Of a stretch of DNA of 64,000 nt, positions 21,019 to 30,414 are shown piece after piece. Positions within the stretch are counted from its first letter, which is position 1. The number at the start of each line of letters is the position of its first letter. Position numbers and translations under genes: made by a program. The notes under the pieces were generated by a model. That model was not told where the DNA came from, did no database searches, and saw nothing but the letters and a program-made list of their open reading frames with translations. The stretch is from Kalaharituber pfeilii. Taxonomy: Eukaryota > Ascomycota > Pezizomycetes > Pezizales > Pezizaceae. Location: positions 434,001-498,000 of the forward strand of contig WHUZ01000024.1 of the NCBI GenBank assembly GCA_015179045.1, read 5' to 3'.

Positions 21019-21142
21019 TAGATATTATTCTCATGTTCAGTAGGTCAAATGCATTCAAGTTGTTCATATTGCATCTTACAAACCTGACTACAGACCCCTG
21101 CCAACACCGCCCCCACCTGCATCACTAAATGCTGGTAACGAG

Positions 21143-21699
21143 TAGCCTGCTGCGGCTACCAGTTATGAGACGCAATTGCAGGGTTCATCCTGCCTAGTAC
21201 GTTTTCTAGTGCTTCGACAACAGGTAGCTATGATGCATGTAATAAATGCATTGCTAGCTAGGCATCGGCAAAAAAAAAAAATCGCCCTGAAGCGCCCGGG
21301 ATGCGTTTCACCGCTTCTCAGCGCCATGTCGCGCTGAAAGTGAAGCTGCCATCCATGGCGTCATTTTGTACCACTGGTGACCAATTGCGTCTGAGCGGCA
21401 ACATGATGCTATCAGCACACCAAGATACCAAAATACATTTGAATTTATCATAGTTTCCAACTTGCCAAGTCGATTATTTCATAATTATTAAATTGCCGAG
21501 TAGAAAACTGTACTACAAAAGTGCGTGGCCATTGCGCTGCTGCCATTGCACTACGATGTCCGCACCCTACACATTTCTGGCTTTATGACTTTGGCACCTG
21601 GCCCTATGCCTTTACCACATTCGCGCCCCATAAAATCAATTTTCTGCCTTGGTGCGCCCATGGCATTACAAAAGGTAGTTTACGCCCTCAGCACTCATA
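21143..21699. other. intergenic region, nothing recognised
   Basis: No coding pattern is seen. The right part grades into the AATGTGCTC-type repeats. Confidence 0.45.
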
Positions 21700-22270
21700 A
21701 TGCAAGTGATCCTGCTGCCGGCGTCGCAACATGCTCAATGTGCCCAATGTGTCCTACATCTCATGTACGCGTACTCAACATGCTCAATGTGTTTAATGTG
21801 CCTATACCTCATGTGTACACTCAACGTGCTCAACATGCTCAATGTGCCCCAATGTGTCCTACATCTCATGTGCGCACACTCAACATGCTCAATGTGCTCA
21901 ATGTGCCGAATATGCCCTACATCTCATATACGCACTCAACATGCTTAATATGCTTAACATGCTCAATATGCTCAGCTCACTATACTCGCGTGCACTCAAT
22001 ATGTTCAATATCTCATACGCGCACTGAGCCTGTTTGATATACTGGATATGTACTTGTACAATATGCTCAATATCTCATATACGTGCTCAAGTGCCCGACA
22101 TACTCAATGTGTTCTACAATTCATTATTCCATATCTCATGCGCCCAATATGCCCAATAGCGTAAAGATGGTCAATTAACTCAATTGGGCAATATCGCAGC
22201 ATGCCTGAACTGCCCTTGTTAGTACGAGTACATTGCGAAATTAAAATCAAGTTTACGCTGTTGCAAAGGG
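21700..22270. repeat. degenerate short-unit repeat (CAACATGCTCAATGTGC type)
   Basis: About 450 bp of irregular 9-10 bp units (TGCTCAATG) are mixed with CTACATCTCATGTACGCACT blocks. The same mixture recurs at 36441-36890, and both loci end with a similar segment (about 22170-22270 and 36780-36890) containing TCAATT, ATCGCAG and AAGTTTAC. A dispersed element with an internal satellite is the simplest reading. Confidence 0.7.
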
Positions 22271-22469
22271 GCGGGGTGAGCTATGTCCTGGCTCTCTTTT
22301 TTTTTTTGTTTTATGTCTTGGGCGGACAAAACTTCGCTAAATTCGATGCACTGGTTTCACTACTTTTGGTCCTTGTCATGCTGATCAATCATATCAAATT
22401 TGCAATGACACATTTACTTGTGGGATTGCACTCGCCTACTACGAGGCTGATGAGGCTGTATGGGTGCAC

Positions 22470-22987
22470 CTAGCCTTCCAGTGCAGTCAGCAGAGGTTTC
22501 GCCCAGAAGGCTTTAGAGAATGGGGGGATGTGGAAAAGAACTGGAAAAGGACGGCAGAGAATGGGGAGGAGTGGGATGAGTTGGAAAGGTTCTTTTCCGG
22601 GATCAAGTTTTAGGAGCGCGCCTTGCGATAAATTTCGGGCCGGTTTGCGAAGGTGTGGAGAGTTTTTAGTGCGCCGCGCGATTTACCGACCCGGGTCGGG
22701 AAAAATTCGCAGGTTGCGAAGGTGTGGAGGAAACTGCAAAATTTGCCGTCGGGGAAGTTTGCGAAAGTGTGGGGAAGAGGGGAGAGGGGAGAGGGGGGGA
22801 TATATAGTGGGGCCTCCTTGAGGCAGAAACCGGAAGGAGGTTTCTGGAATCAGGTGGTAGAAGTAGATAGAAAGTTCTTTGTTTGTTAAGCCTGTCTCCG
22901 GGCTTCGAGGGCTTGCCCAGGGACCCTGCCATGGCTTGGCGCTGTAAGCGGGGTTATGTGATTTTAGAAAAAAAAAAAAAAAAAAAA
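22470..22987 (+). mobile_element. 5'-truncated family-2 LINE 3' end
   Basis: From CACCTAGCCTTCCAGTGCAG on, the segment aligns with 58039-58614. It encodes the last ~50 residues of ORF2 (FRPEGFREWGDVEKNWKRTA, then DELERFFSGIKF and a stop), followed by ~300 bp of 3' UTR and the tail GGGACCCTGCCATGGCTTGG ending in poly(A). It ties the ultra-short family-2 core to a LINE 3' end. I find no TSD. Confidence 0.85.
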
Positions 22988-23056
22988 TAGTGCCATACCT
23001 GCTATACCTGTCAAATTCATCTCCTTCTACCTCATCTCATGCCGGCAGGTCGGATC

Positions 23057-23234
23057 TGTTGAGCTTTTTGGGTAGAAAGAGATGATTGTTATTCCTTCGT
23101 AGAGAGAGTAGCCAAAGTAATACACCTATATACATAGAGCATGAGGTTGCTCTCGGGCCCTTACCACCCTTTATCACGGACCTCTCTGATATCCGACACC
23201 TCCGACACTCCGACATTACTGTAGATCTCTAACA
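23057..23234 (-). mobile_element. small solo LTR (178 bp), inverse copy
   Basis: This is the reverse complement of the LTR at 4693-4860. It starts TGTTGAGCTTTTTGGG and ends ATCTCTAACA. Its own 5 bp TSD, GGATC, is at 23052-23056 and 23235-23239. It landed inside the 57 bp array. Confidence 0.85.
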
Positions 23235-23756
23235 GGATCTGCCATACCTGTCAAATTGAGCTCATTCCACCTCATCTCACGCTGGCACGTCGGGGCTGCC
23301 ACATCTATCAAATTCAGCTCATTCTGTATCATCTCGTACTGTCAGCTCAGGCCTGTAATTCATGTGAAATTCAACTCATTCTGACTCATCTCATGCCATC
23401 CAATAGGGCCTGCCAAACCGGTCAAGTTCAGCTCAGTCTGCCTGCTCTTGTGCCGTCGGGTAGGGCCTACCAAACCTGTCAAATTCAGCTCATTCTGCAT
23501 GATCTCCTACCGTCCGGTCGTGCCTGCCATACAGTCAAATTCGGCTCATTGTGCCTGATCTCGCGCCGTCAGGTCAGGCCGGCTATACATGTCAAATTCA
23601 GCTCATCCTGCATCACCCCGTGCCGTCGGATCGCGCCAGCCATATGTGTCACCTCATCTCTCGCCGTCAGGCCGTACCTCCTCTTCCTGTCAAATTTAGC
23701 TCATTGCACCTCATCCCGTGCCCTTGGGTCGGAACTGCCACTACGTATCACATGCC

Positions 23757-23970
23757 CAAATGGCTACCGAAATGGCTACCGAAATGGCTGCCGAAATGGC
23801 TGCTGAAATGGCCGCTGGAAGGGCTACTGAAACGGCTACCGAAATGGCTGATGAAATGGCACCTGAAATTGCCGCTGAAATGGCTACATCAATGGCTAAT
23901 GAAATGGCTGCTGCAATGGCTGCTGAAATGGCTGCTGAAATGGCTACCGATATGGCTGCTGAGATGGCTA
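23757..23970. repeat. 12 bp tandem repeat (GAAATGGCTGCT)
   Basis: About 17 imperfect units of GAAATGGCTGCT/ACC keep a period divisible by three, so frames such as AEMAAEMA arise by chance. It lies within the 57 bp array and interrupts its periodicity. Confidence 0.85.
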
Positions 23971-24184
23971 GGGCCGGCCATGCCTGTCAAATTCAGCTCA
24001 TTCCACCTCATCTTGCACCATCGGGTCGGGTCAGCTATACGTGTCAAATTCACCTCATGCCGTCAAGTCGGGCATGCAATTCGTCTGAAATTGAGGTCAA
24101 TCTACCTCACCTCACGCCCTCGACTCGGACCTGCCATACCTGTCAAATTCAGCTCATTGTACGCCATCACGTTGGGCCTGCAAT

Positions 24185-24753
24185 CAATGAATCCAACAGG
24201 CCGTGATCTGCATTGGACTGAAACCGCCTGGACCGGTCAAGGCCGGTATTCTCAGTGGCCTTGACCGGCCGGATCCATATGAATCAGGCCAACCAGGCCA
24301 GTCCAGGCCATTCAGGCCGGTCCAGACCATTCAGGCCGGTCCAGACCATTCACGCCAGCCCAGGCCAACCAGGCCGGCCCAAGCCAATCAGGCCGGCCCA
24401 GGCCAACCAGGCCGGTCCAGGCCATTCAGACAGGTTCAAGTCAATTAAACGAATCACTCCACAGCTATCCAGGTGAATTGAGGCCAGAATTTACCAGATT
24501 GTTGGAGTATTTAAATGGTCTGGACCGGCCTGATTGGCCTGGACCGGCTTGAATCGTCTGGACCGGCCTGGTTAGCCTGGGCCGGCCTGAATGATCTGGA
24601 CCGGCCTGGTTGGCATGATTGTTTCAGGCCCGGCCCAGGCGGCCCTCACGGCCTGGCCTGAACAATCAGGGCAGGCCAGGCCTAGAACTTCATGGTGCAG
24701 GCCCCTCCAGGCCTCCGGTTGGCCTGGCCTGGCTTGGCCTGTTGGATTCATAG
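24185..24753. mobile_element. hAT-like non-autonomous element, second copy
   Basis: Same ends as 3119-3674: CAATGAATCCAACAGGCC on the left, and one mismatch in the right repeat. An 8 bp TSD, CCTGCAAT, lies at 24177-24184 and 24754-24761. Most of it consists of AGGCCGGTCC and its complement in tandem, and the AT-rich centre of the first copy is missing. Confidence 0.85.
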
Positions 24754-24761
24754 CCTGCAAT

Positions 24762-24816
24762 TCGCCATAGCCCATAGGGCGGCATGCGATTAATGAAAGA
24801 AAAAAAAAAAAAAATT
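24762..24816 (+). mobile_element. ultra-short family-1 retroposon (55 bp) in a TSD border
   Basis: TCGCCATAGCCCATAGGGCG, then GCATGCGATTAATGAAAG and poly(A), is flanked by GCCTGCAAT at 24753-24761 and 24817-24825. The target was the right flank of the hAT-like element, so CCTGCAAT now occurs three times. Confidence 0.92.
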
Positions 24817-24825
24817 GCCTGCAAT

Positions 24826-25455
24826 ACCTGTCAAATTCAGCTTATTCTTCCTCAACTCACGCCATCGAGTGGGCCCTACCACACCAGTCAAATTCACCTC
24901 ATTCCGCATCTTCTCATGCCTCGGTTCAGGCATGCCATACATCTCAAATTCAGCTCACTCTACCGCATCTCATGCCGTCAGGTCAGTAGTGAGCGGCACG
25001 AGCCGAGCCAGCTCGAGCCAGCTCGAGCTCAAACGAGCCAAGATTATGCTAGTGTTTTTCTTGCCAGCTCGCTAAAATGCTTAGCCAGTGCAAGGTTTCA
25101 TAAACTGTAAATACCTAATGTAGTAATAATTAGAGACTTGGAGCTTATTCTAACCTACCAACAACTTCGAAATGCTCAATTTAGCTGATAGTAGTGAGAA
25201 AGATGAAAAGTTAGCTTAGTTTAGTTTAGTTTGTCAATATTATATATATAATCAATCTAGGCTCGAGCTCATGCCAGGCCAGCTCGAGCTCACCCTCCAG
25301 CTCGGCTCGAGCTAGCTCGTGCCGCTCACTACAGGTCAGGGCTGCCATACGTCTCAAACTCATCTCATATTTGCACCGTAGCCGCGGGCTGGCCATACCT
25401 GTCAAATTCAGCTCATTCTACCGCATCTCGCACTGTCAGCTCTGGTGGGCCATAT
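24826..25455 (+). repeat. 57 bp repeat array, continuation
   Basis: Units ACCTGTCAAATTCAGCTTATTC and similar continue array 1 after the hAT-like and retroposon insertions. A third insertion (24987-25331) splits it again. Confidence 0.8.
24987..25331. mobile_element. hAT-like MITE of a second type (345 bp)
   Basis: The ends are the inverted repeat TAGTGAGCGGCACGAGC, and subterminal CAGCTCGAGC motifs follow in both arms. An exact 8 bp TSD, CAGGTCAG, lies at 24979-24986 and 25332-25339. The centre is AT-rich and non-coding. The YARNG-like end and the 8 bp TSD fit hAT. Confidence 0.85.
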
Positions 25456-25467
25456 GTGTCAGATTCA

Positions 25468-27360
25468 AAACCTCTCGGGACAGGCACTTTCTGCCTGTAC
25501 GCACACTGGCCGTTTTTCCCACTTATGATCGCCTGGTCTCAGCCTAGGCCTCAGCTTGAGCCCGAGCTGGCCATGGAATTGCCCAAAGATACCGGTAGCC
25601 TCCGCTTGTATGAGAGTGCTTTCACTTGATCTGCCAGTAGTATGGCAATGCATAGGGCAGAAACATTTTTTTGCAACGGTAGCCCCCACAATACCCATGC
25701 ATTTTTCCTAACGCTAGACAAGTAGGGACAAGTGGTAATCACCAAGACCTAGTCTGTGCCCTAGTTTCAAGCCACCTGTGGGCATTACCTAGCTATTTTT
25801 GAAAATTACTTGTTTAAGTTATAAATTCTAATACTGCATATTTTTTATTGCCAATCTTGCATTTTTGTGAGATTATCTTGACATTACTCTCTGCCATAAT
25901 TGTGAACTACGCAATGAAGTTATAGGTTTGCTATCTGGGCATGAAAACAAGAGAGTAGTAAGTATAAAGTTACTGATTGTGATACTTATTGCTATTATAC
26001 TTGTATATCTTATGCATGCAACGCTCACTGACACTCTACCTACTATGAATATGGTGACCTGTGACCTTGAAGGCAGGCCAACTCAGCACATTGCTGAACG
26101 GAGTTTACAAATATGTATTAGATATTAAGGCTCACCTAGTGCAAGTGCTGAGTAGAGCGCATAATACTTGTATGAGAGCAGTACACAGCCAAATATGTAC
26201 TGAGTACATATATGCGATAGGATGGTCATATATGATAATCGCAGTTATGAATTGCACAGAGGACTAGCCGATATTGCTAGCTAACTATCTTTTTTTTTTT
26301 TTTTTTTTTTTAAATTATCATTACTCGCATGCTACCCAATGGGCTATGGCAATTTAAGTATATAGGGAATAAGTAAGGAGAGGGAATAGGAAGAACAAAA
26401 AAGTAATTATGTAGCATAGGAAAGTAAAAAGCCCATTTCATCCTTTGCGTTCCATCCATCTCATCAGTTCCACTAGTGGGTCTCCGTCTCCTTTGCCCTA
26501 CTCTGAACTGTCTTTTTAACCTAATGGACTGGCAATTCTCTATGCTTGCCAAAAGTCAGTTATATCAGATATATAGCACTATGACTATTTCTTGCTATCT
26601 GTTACGGGCTCACTGCAACCATAGATGGGCGATTAGTTGATGCAAATATGACATGAGCGAGGTATGATAGCCGATGGCGTTGCAGTCACATAAATGAGTA
26701 TAGTAAGCATTGCTAGTTAAGTATCTTTTTAGCCTGGCAGACGGTAACTCTGCATTTACCACCTCCATTACACTATCACTTATACCACCTGCTGGTATTC
26801 GCACTCACTGTCACTCATATACCACTACTCCTACCTGCTGTTGTACATACCTCTCACCATGATACCTTTCTGCCCTATGGTCCTTGCACATAGTATAGAG
26901 CATATGTAGTTGTTAGCTTATATTCTAGTATGTCTGTCATGAAAATGCAAATGGATAAGTATGCAATAAAATAATTACTAGTACAGTGTGTTGTTATTTT
27001 ATTTATTTGAGGCGAAAGAAATAGAGACGATCAATCAATCCCTACTAGTAGGTTGTTCTCGTCTAGTAGGTATTTGTCTAGTGTAAAAAATAAATGCATG
27101 GATATTGCAAGCCTCATCCGTGCGTAGCAAGACTACATCAGTGCGCAAAAAATCTTTCTGCACTTTCGTCCCTATGCGTTGCTGTACCACTGGCAGATCA
27201 AGTGAAAGCACTCTCAGACAAGCGGAGGCTACCGGTATTTTGGGGCAATTCCATGGCCAGCTCGGACTCAAGCTGAGGCCCAGGCTGAGACCAGGCGATC
27301 ATAAGTGGGAAAAACGGCCAGTGTGCGTACAGGCAGAAAGTGCCTGTCCCGAGGGGTTTT
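25468..27360. mobile_element. 1.9 kb long-TIR element, MULE-like
   Basis: Inverted repeats of roughly 280 bp begin (A)AACCTCTCGGGACAGGCAC. A 12 bp direct repeat, GTGTCAGATTCA, flanks them at 25456-25467 and 27361-27372. The interior is AT-rich with no convincing transposase, and it holds a LINE fragment at 26291-26530. Long TIRs with a TSD of this length suggest a MULE-like or unnamed group; the assignment is open. Confidence 0.75.
26291..26530 (-). mobile_element. family-1 LINE 3' fragment
   Basis: A poly(T) is followed by the complement of a slightly changed tail (GCCATAGCCCATTGGGTAGC) and about 180 bp that on the minus strand ends ORF2 with DGDPLVELMRWMERK. It lies within the long-TIR element, so it is younger. 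Confidence 0.75.
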
Positions 27361-27900
27361 GTGTCAGATTCAGCTCATTCTGCATCACCTCGTGCCGACA
27401 GCCCGGGCCTGCAATTCGTGTGAAATTTAGCTCATTCTGACTCATCTAACGCCGTCGAATAGGGCCTGCCAAACCTGTCAAGTTCAGCTCATTCTGCCAC
27501 ATCTCGTGCCGGCAGGTTGGGCCCACCATACCTGTCAAAGTAAGCTCATTGTGCCTGATCTCCCGCTGTCAGGTCAGGACGGCTATACGTGCCAATCTCA
27601 GCTTATTCTGCCTCATCTCGTACGCCGCCCATACCTGTCAACTTTCTCACGCCATTGTGTTGGGCCTTCCATGCCTGTCAAATTCAGCTCACTCTACCTT
27701 ATCTCACGGCGGTAGGTGGGGCCTGCTATGCCTGTAAAATTGAGCTCATTCTTCCTCACCTGAGGCCGTGGGGCCGGACCTGCCATATCTGTTAAATTCA
27801 AATCATTCTGCCATATCTCATGCCATCTGGCCGGACCTGTCATATCTATCAATTTCAATGCTGGCGAGAGAGACCTGTCATACTTGGTAAGTTAAGCTCA
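27361..27900 (+). repeat. 57 bp repeat array, right part
   Basis: Units such as ACCTGTCAAGTTCAGCTCATTC continue on the far side of the long-TIR element, so the element split one array. The units become more degenerate toward 27900. Confidence 0.8.
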
Positions 27901-28073
27901 GGTTGCAGGACTACTTGGCACTTCAGCCCATTAGCTTAGGCGCAAGCTATGTCAATTTATTATCAAATGCGACTGGGTTCAATTCGGCGCGAGGCGTAAC
28001 CAGCAGTACTTACGACGAGTGGCCGCGATTCCTGTTCTAGAAACTCTCTAGACAATAGTGACCCAGGGATTGC

Positions 28074-29640
28074 GAAACCAAACCAAACAAAAAAAAAAAG
28101 AAAAAAAACCCGGAAACAGTAATAATTACCTTGCTAAAAACATACCAAGGCCTACCAAGATTTGGGAAGCAAAAGTCTCAGGTTCAGGTCCCATTTTTCT
28201 TTGAGAAAAAATTGCAACAAAGAAAATTGCTCAGTCCTTATCTTTTAGAGACTACATTGTTTTTTTGTGCTTTTTTCCGACGCCTTCACTTGTAGGCCTT
28301 CGTCAAGCAGTTGCTAATAGTAACAAGAGTTAATCACGGTTATCGCGAAGACGAAATGCCCGTGCGTACCATTGTCACTTTTTGCCATTGTTATCGTTTT
28401 TGTCTGGCACTTGTGTTCGGTATAAACGTGCAGTACGTAAACAGTAACTAGTATAACTAGTATGGATTCACAGCTTATCAAAAAACTCCCTGCCTTTCCT
28501 AGTGGCCTGTATGCGGGGTTACCAAAAAAAAAAAAAATATCAAAACCACCTGGAGAGTCTGTGAACTCTCCTGCGAACTACGCCGTTAGCCCCACAATCC
28601 CTCAACCCAAAAAAACGAACAGCAGCGGTGCTCCTCATGGCTTCAGCCGCTCCACCAGCTGCAGCTGTTTTACACACAGTACTTTGCTGCCCTTACTCGA
28701 CGTTTTGAAGACGGACAATGGTGGCACCCCGGCAGGATCCAGCGGATATGAGTCTGCTCCCGCCGAGAGCAACAACCTCAAAATCTTACCACCCGCCGCT
28801 CCAGGGCGTCCCATGCCATTTTACCAGCGCCACCCGTAGCACAGAATTCCCAGCAGCATTTTTCCGGGTTGGGTCCGCGCCGTGCCGCAGGAGCCACTTT
28901 ACTGACCCCAACTGTCTGTCGTTGGCAGCACACACCAGCGTGGTCAGGTGGTCCGCATCGTATGGGTCCGATGCTCCATCGATGCGCAGGTCTTGGCCGC
29001 CGGAGAGGGCGCGTTGCTGCAGGAGTTCCATCGCGCCAGTGTTGTTCGTCTGCGCGGCCCACTCGAGGGGCGTCTTACCTGTGCTGTCGCGAACCCGCAG
29101 GTCGATGTCGGGGGCCGTCTGGAGGAGCAGCTTGAGGCATGCGATGTACATGTGGATAGAAGGATTTGCAGGCCTAACTTGCCCGTTGTGCGTAATGCAC
29201 CCTGCAGAGCATAGGGCCGTGAGCGGGGTGTGCCCGAGTGTGTTGGGAGTACTGGCCGTCTGTCGTACCACAGGGTGCGCCAGCAGCTCAAGGCACTCCT
29301 TGGCCGCACTCATGGCTGCCAACATGAGCGGTGTGTTGTTGTTTGTGTCCGGGATTGTCGGGTCCACGCCCTGGGACTGCTTAGCAGCATCTCGAGAGCC
29401 CTGTAGTTGCTGTGCGCAGCCGCTGCAGACAACGCCGTGTTGTCATTGTCGCGCTTTTCGTTCAGGTCGATACGCCCCGGCACACCTTCCAGCAGCGCCT
29501 GCACTAACACCGGCGGTTCCACAGCTGCGGCTTTGCAAATGGCCGTCAAGCCATCCACGCTGGCGGCGTTTCAGGTCGATCCCAGGGAGGCCGAGGACGT
29601 ACTTGATAATCCTGACGTATCCATCGAAACTGTCCGGTTT
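28074..29640. repeat. segmental duplication, copy 2
   Basis: Matches 11558-13113 in the same orientation, from ATTGCGAAACC through the shared third-type tail near 28510 and the ankyrin C-terminal half. Here the ankyrin homology continues to 30414, beyond where copy 1 stops. Confidence 0.85.
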
Positions 29641-30414
29641 GGCTGGATTAGGATCCCACACGTTCTGCCACAGCTGCTGATCCACCCCCCTCCCCGGCCG
29701 CCGCGCATAGGACGCTGCCAACGTGCACGTCCGCGCCGGGGAGCTCTAGTAGGGCCCGGAAGGTTTTGTAGTCGCCTTTCCTCAGGGCTGTTGACCCTCC
29801 AGAGCACGTTCTGCAGCTTTTCCGGCGCGGGCGGCGCCTCTGGAAGCTGGTCGAGCAGCAGCTGCACCAGCCCGAGGTCGTCATGCCACACCGCAGCCTC
29901 CAGCGGCGACAGATGGCAGGTGCGCGTACCGCATGCCCTTGCAGATGGCGTCCCTGCGCAGCACTGCCCGCGAGAGCAGCAGCCACACAATTTCAAGGTT
30001 CCCGCTCGCCGCCGCGTTCCCCAGCACGGTCACGGCGGAGCCCATCCTGCTATATATATCCGTGGTCCAGCAGCCGCAGCAGCGCCGTGGCTCTCACCGC
30101 CTCGGCGTCGGCGGGCTGGCCAGCGGGACACCAGCCACAGCAGCGCTGCGCGTGTCTCGTCCTGCTGCGCGCCCACATCTCCGGCGCCAGCGTGACCAGC
30201 GCATCTCCCGCCGCCCGCCGCGCCCTGACATACTCCACGATCGTGCGGACGACCTCGCTGTGGGCACCACTGCACGCAGTCAAGAAGGGCATCAGCCTCC
30301 TGTCAGTGTCCTCAGACATCAGCCACAATTCGACGGCCCCGCGGTCCTTCCCCCCAAAACAGGTAGGCCACGCTATCCGTGTCGCCCGCGTGCGACGCAC
30401 CGAATCCGACCCGC
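28786..30414 (-). pseudogene. decayed ankyrin-repeat gene copy 3
   Basis: Minus-strand fragments follow the intact protein in order. From the C-terminus these are DRQLGSVKWLLRHGADPTRK, GKTPLEWAAQTNNTGAMELL, LMLAAMSAAKECLELLAHPV, FDGYVRIIKYVLGLPGIDL and PFLTACSGAHSEVVRTIVEY. The frame changes several times (near 29360, 29570 and 30030). The N-terminal third is replaced by MFS-transporter DNA at about 30415, and the two are read in one frame (30050-31129). Confidence 0.85.

Larger units (their letters stand above)
19016..21142 (+). mobile_element. Tc1/mariner-like element interrupted by a MULE
   Basis: The termini are inverted repeats beginning CTCGTTACCAGCATTTAGTG, and the repeat extends about 45 bp. 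TA dinucleotides flank them at 19014-19015 and 21143-21144, as expected for Tc1/mariner insertion. The right half holds a decayed transposase C-terminus. Removing the nested MULE (19072-20608 plus one TSD) leaves only about 580 bp, so the mariner element was already internally deleted when it was hit. Confidence 0.85.
22988..24176 (+). repeat. array of degenerate ~57 bp repeats, array 1
   Basis: Units contain TGTCAAATTCAGCTCATTCT, then a TGCCTCATCTCGTGCCGTC-like part and GGTCGGGCCTGCCATACC. Spacing between successive TGTCAAATT motifs is about 57 bp, with many substitutions. The array is broken by a solo LTR (23057-23234) and a 12 bp repeat (23757-23970). Related arrays are at 24826-25455 and 27361-27900, and in reverse complement at 37258-38415. 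No protein is supported across it. Confidence 0.85.

Noticed and set aside
22988..24176. CRISPR-like array of repeats and spacers
   Set aside because: The whole 57 bp unit is repeated with substitutions throughout; there is no constant repeat with unrelated spacers, and the DNA is eukaryotic.
23551..24264. 237-codon frame with KWLPKWLPKWL repeats
   Set aside because: It is produced by a 12 bp tandem repeat inside a non-coding satellite array.
28718..29680. 320-codon plus-strand frame
   Set aside because: It is antisense to ankyrin pseudogene 3; matching frames exist opposite copy 2.
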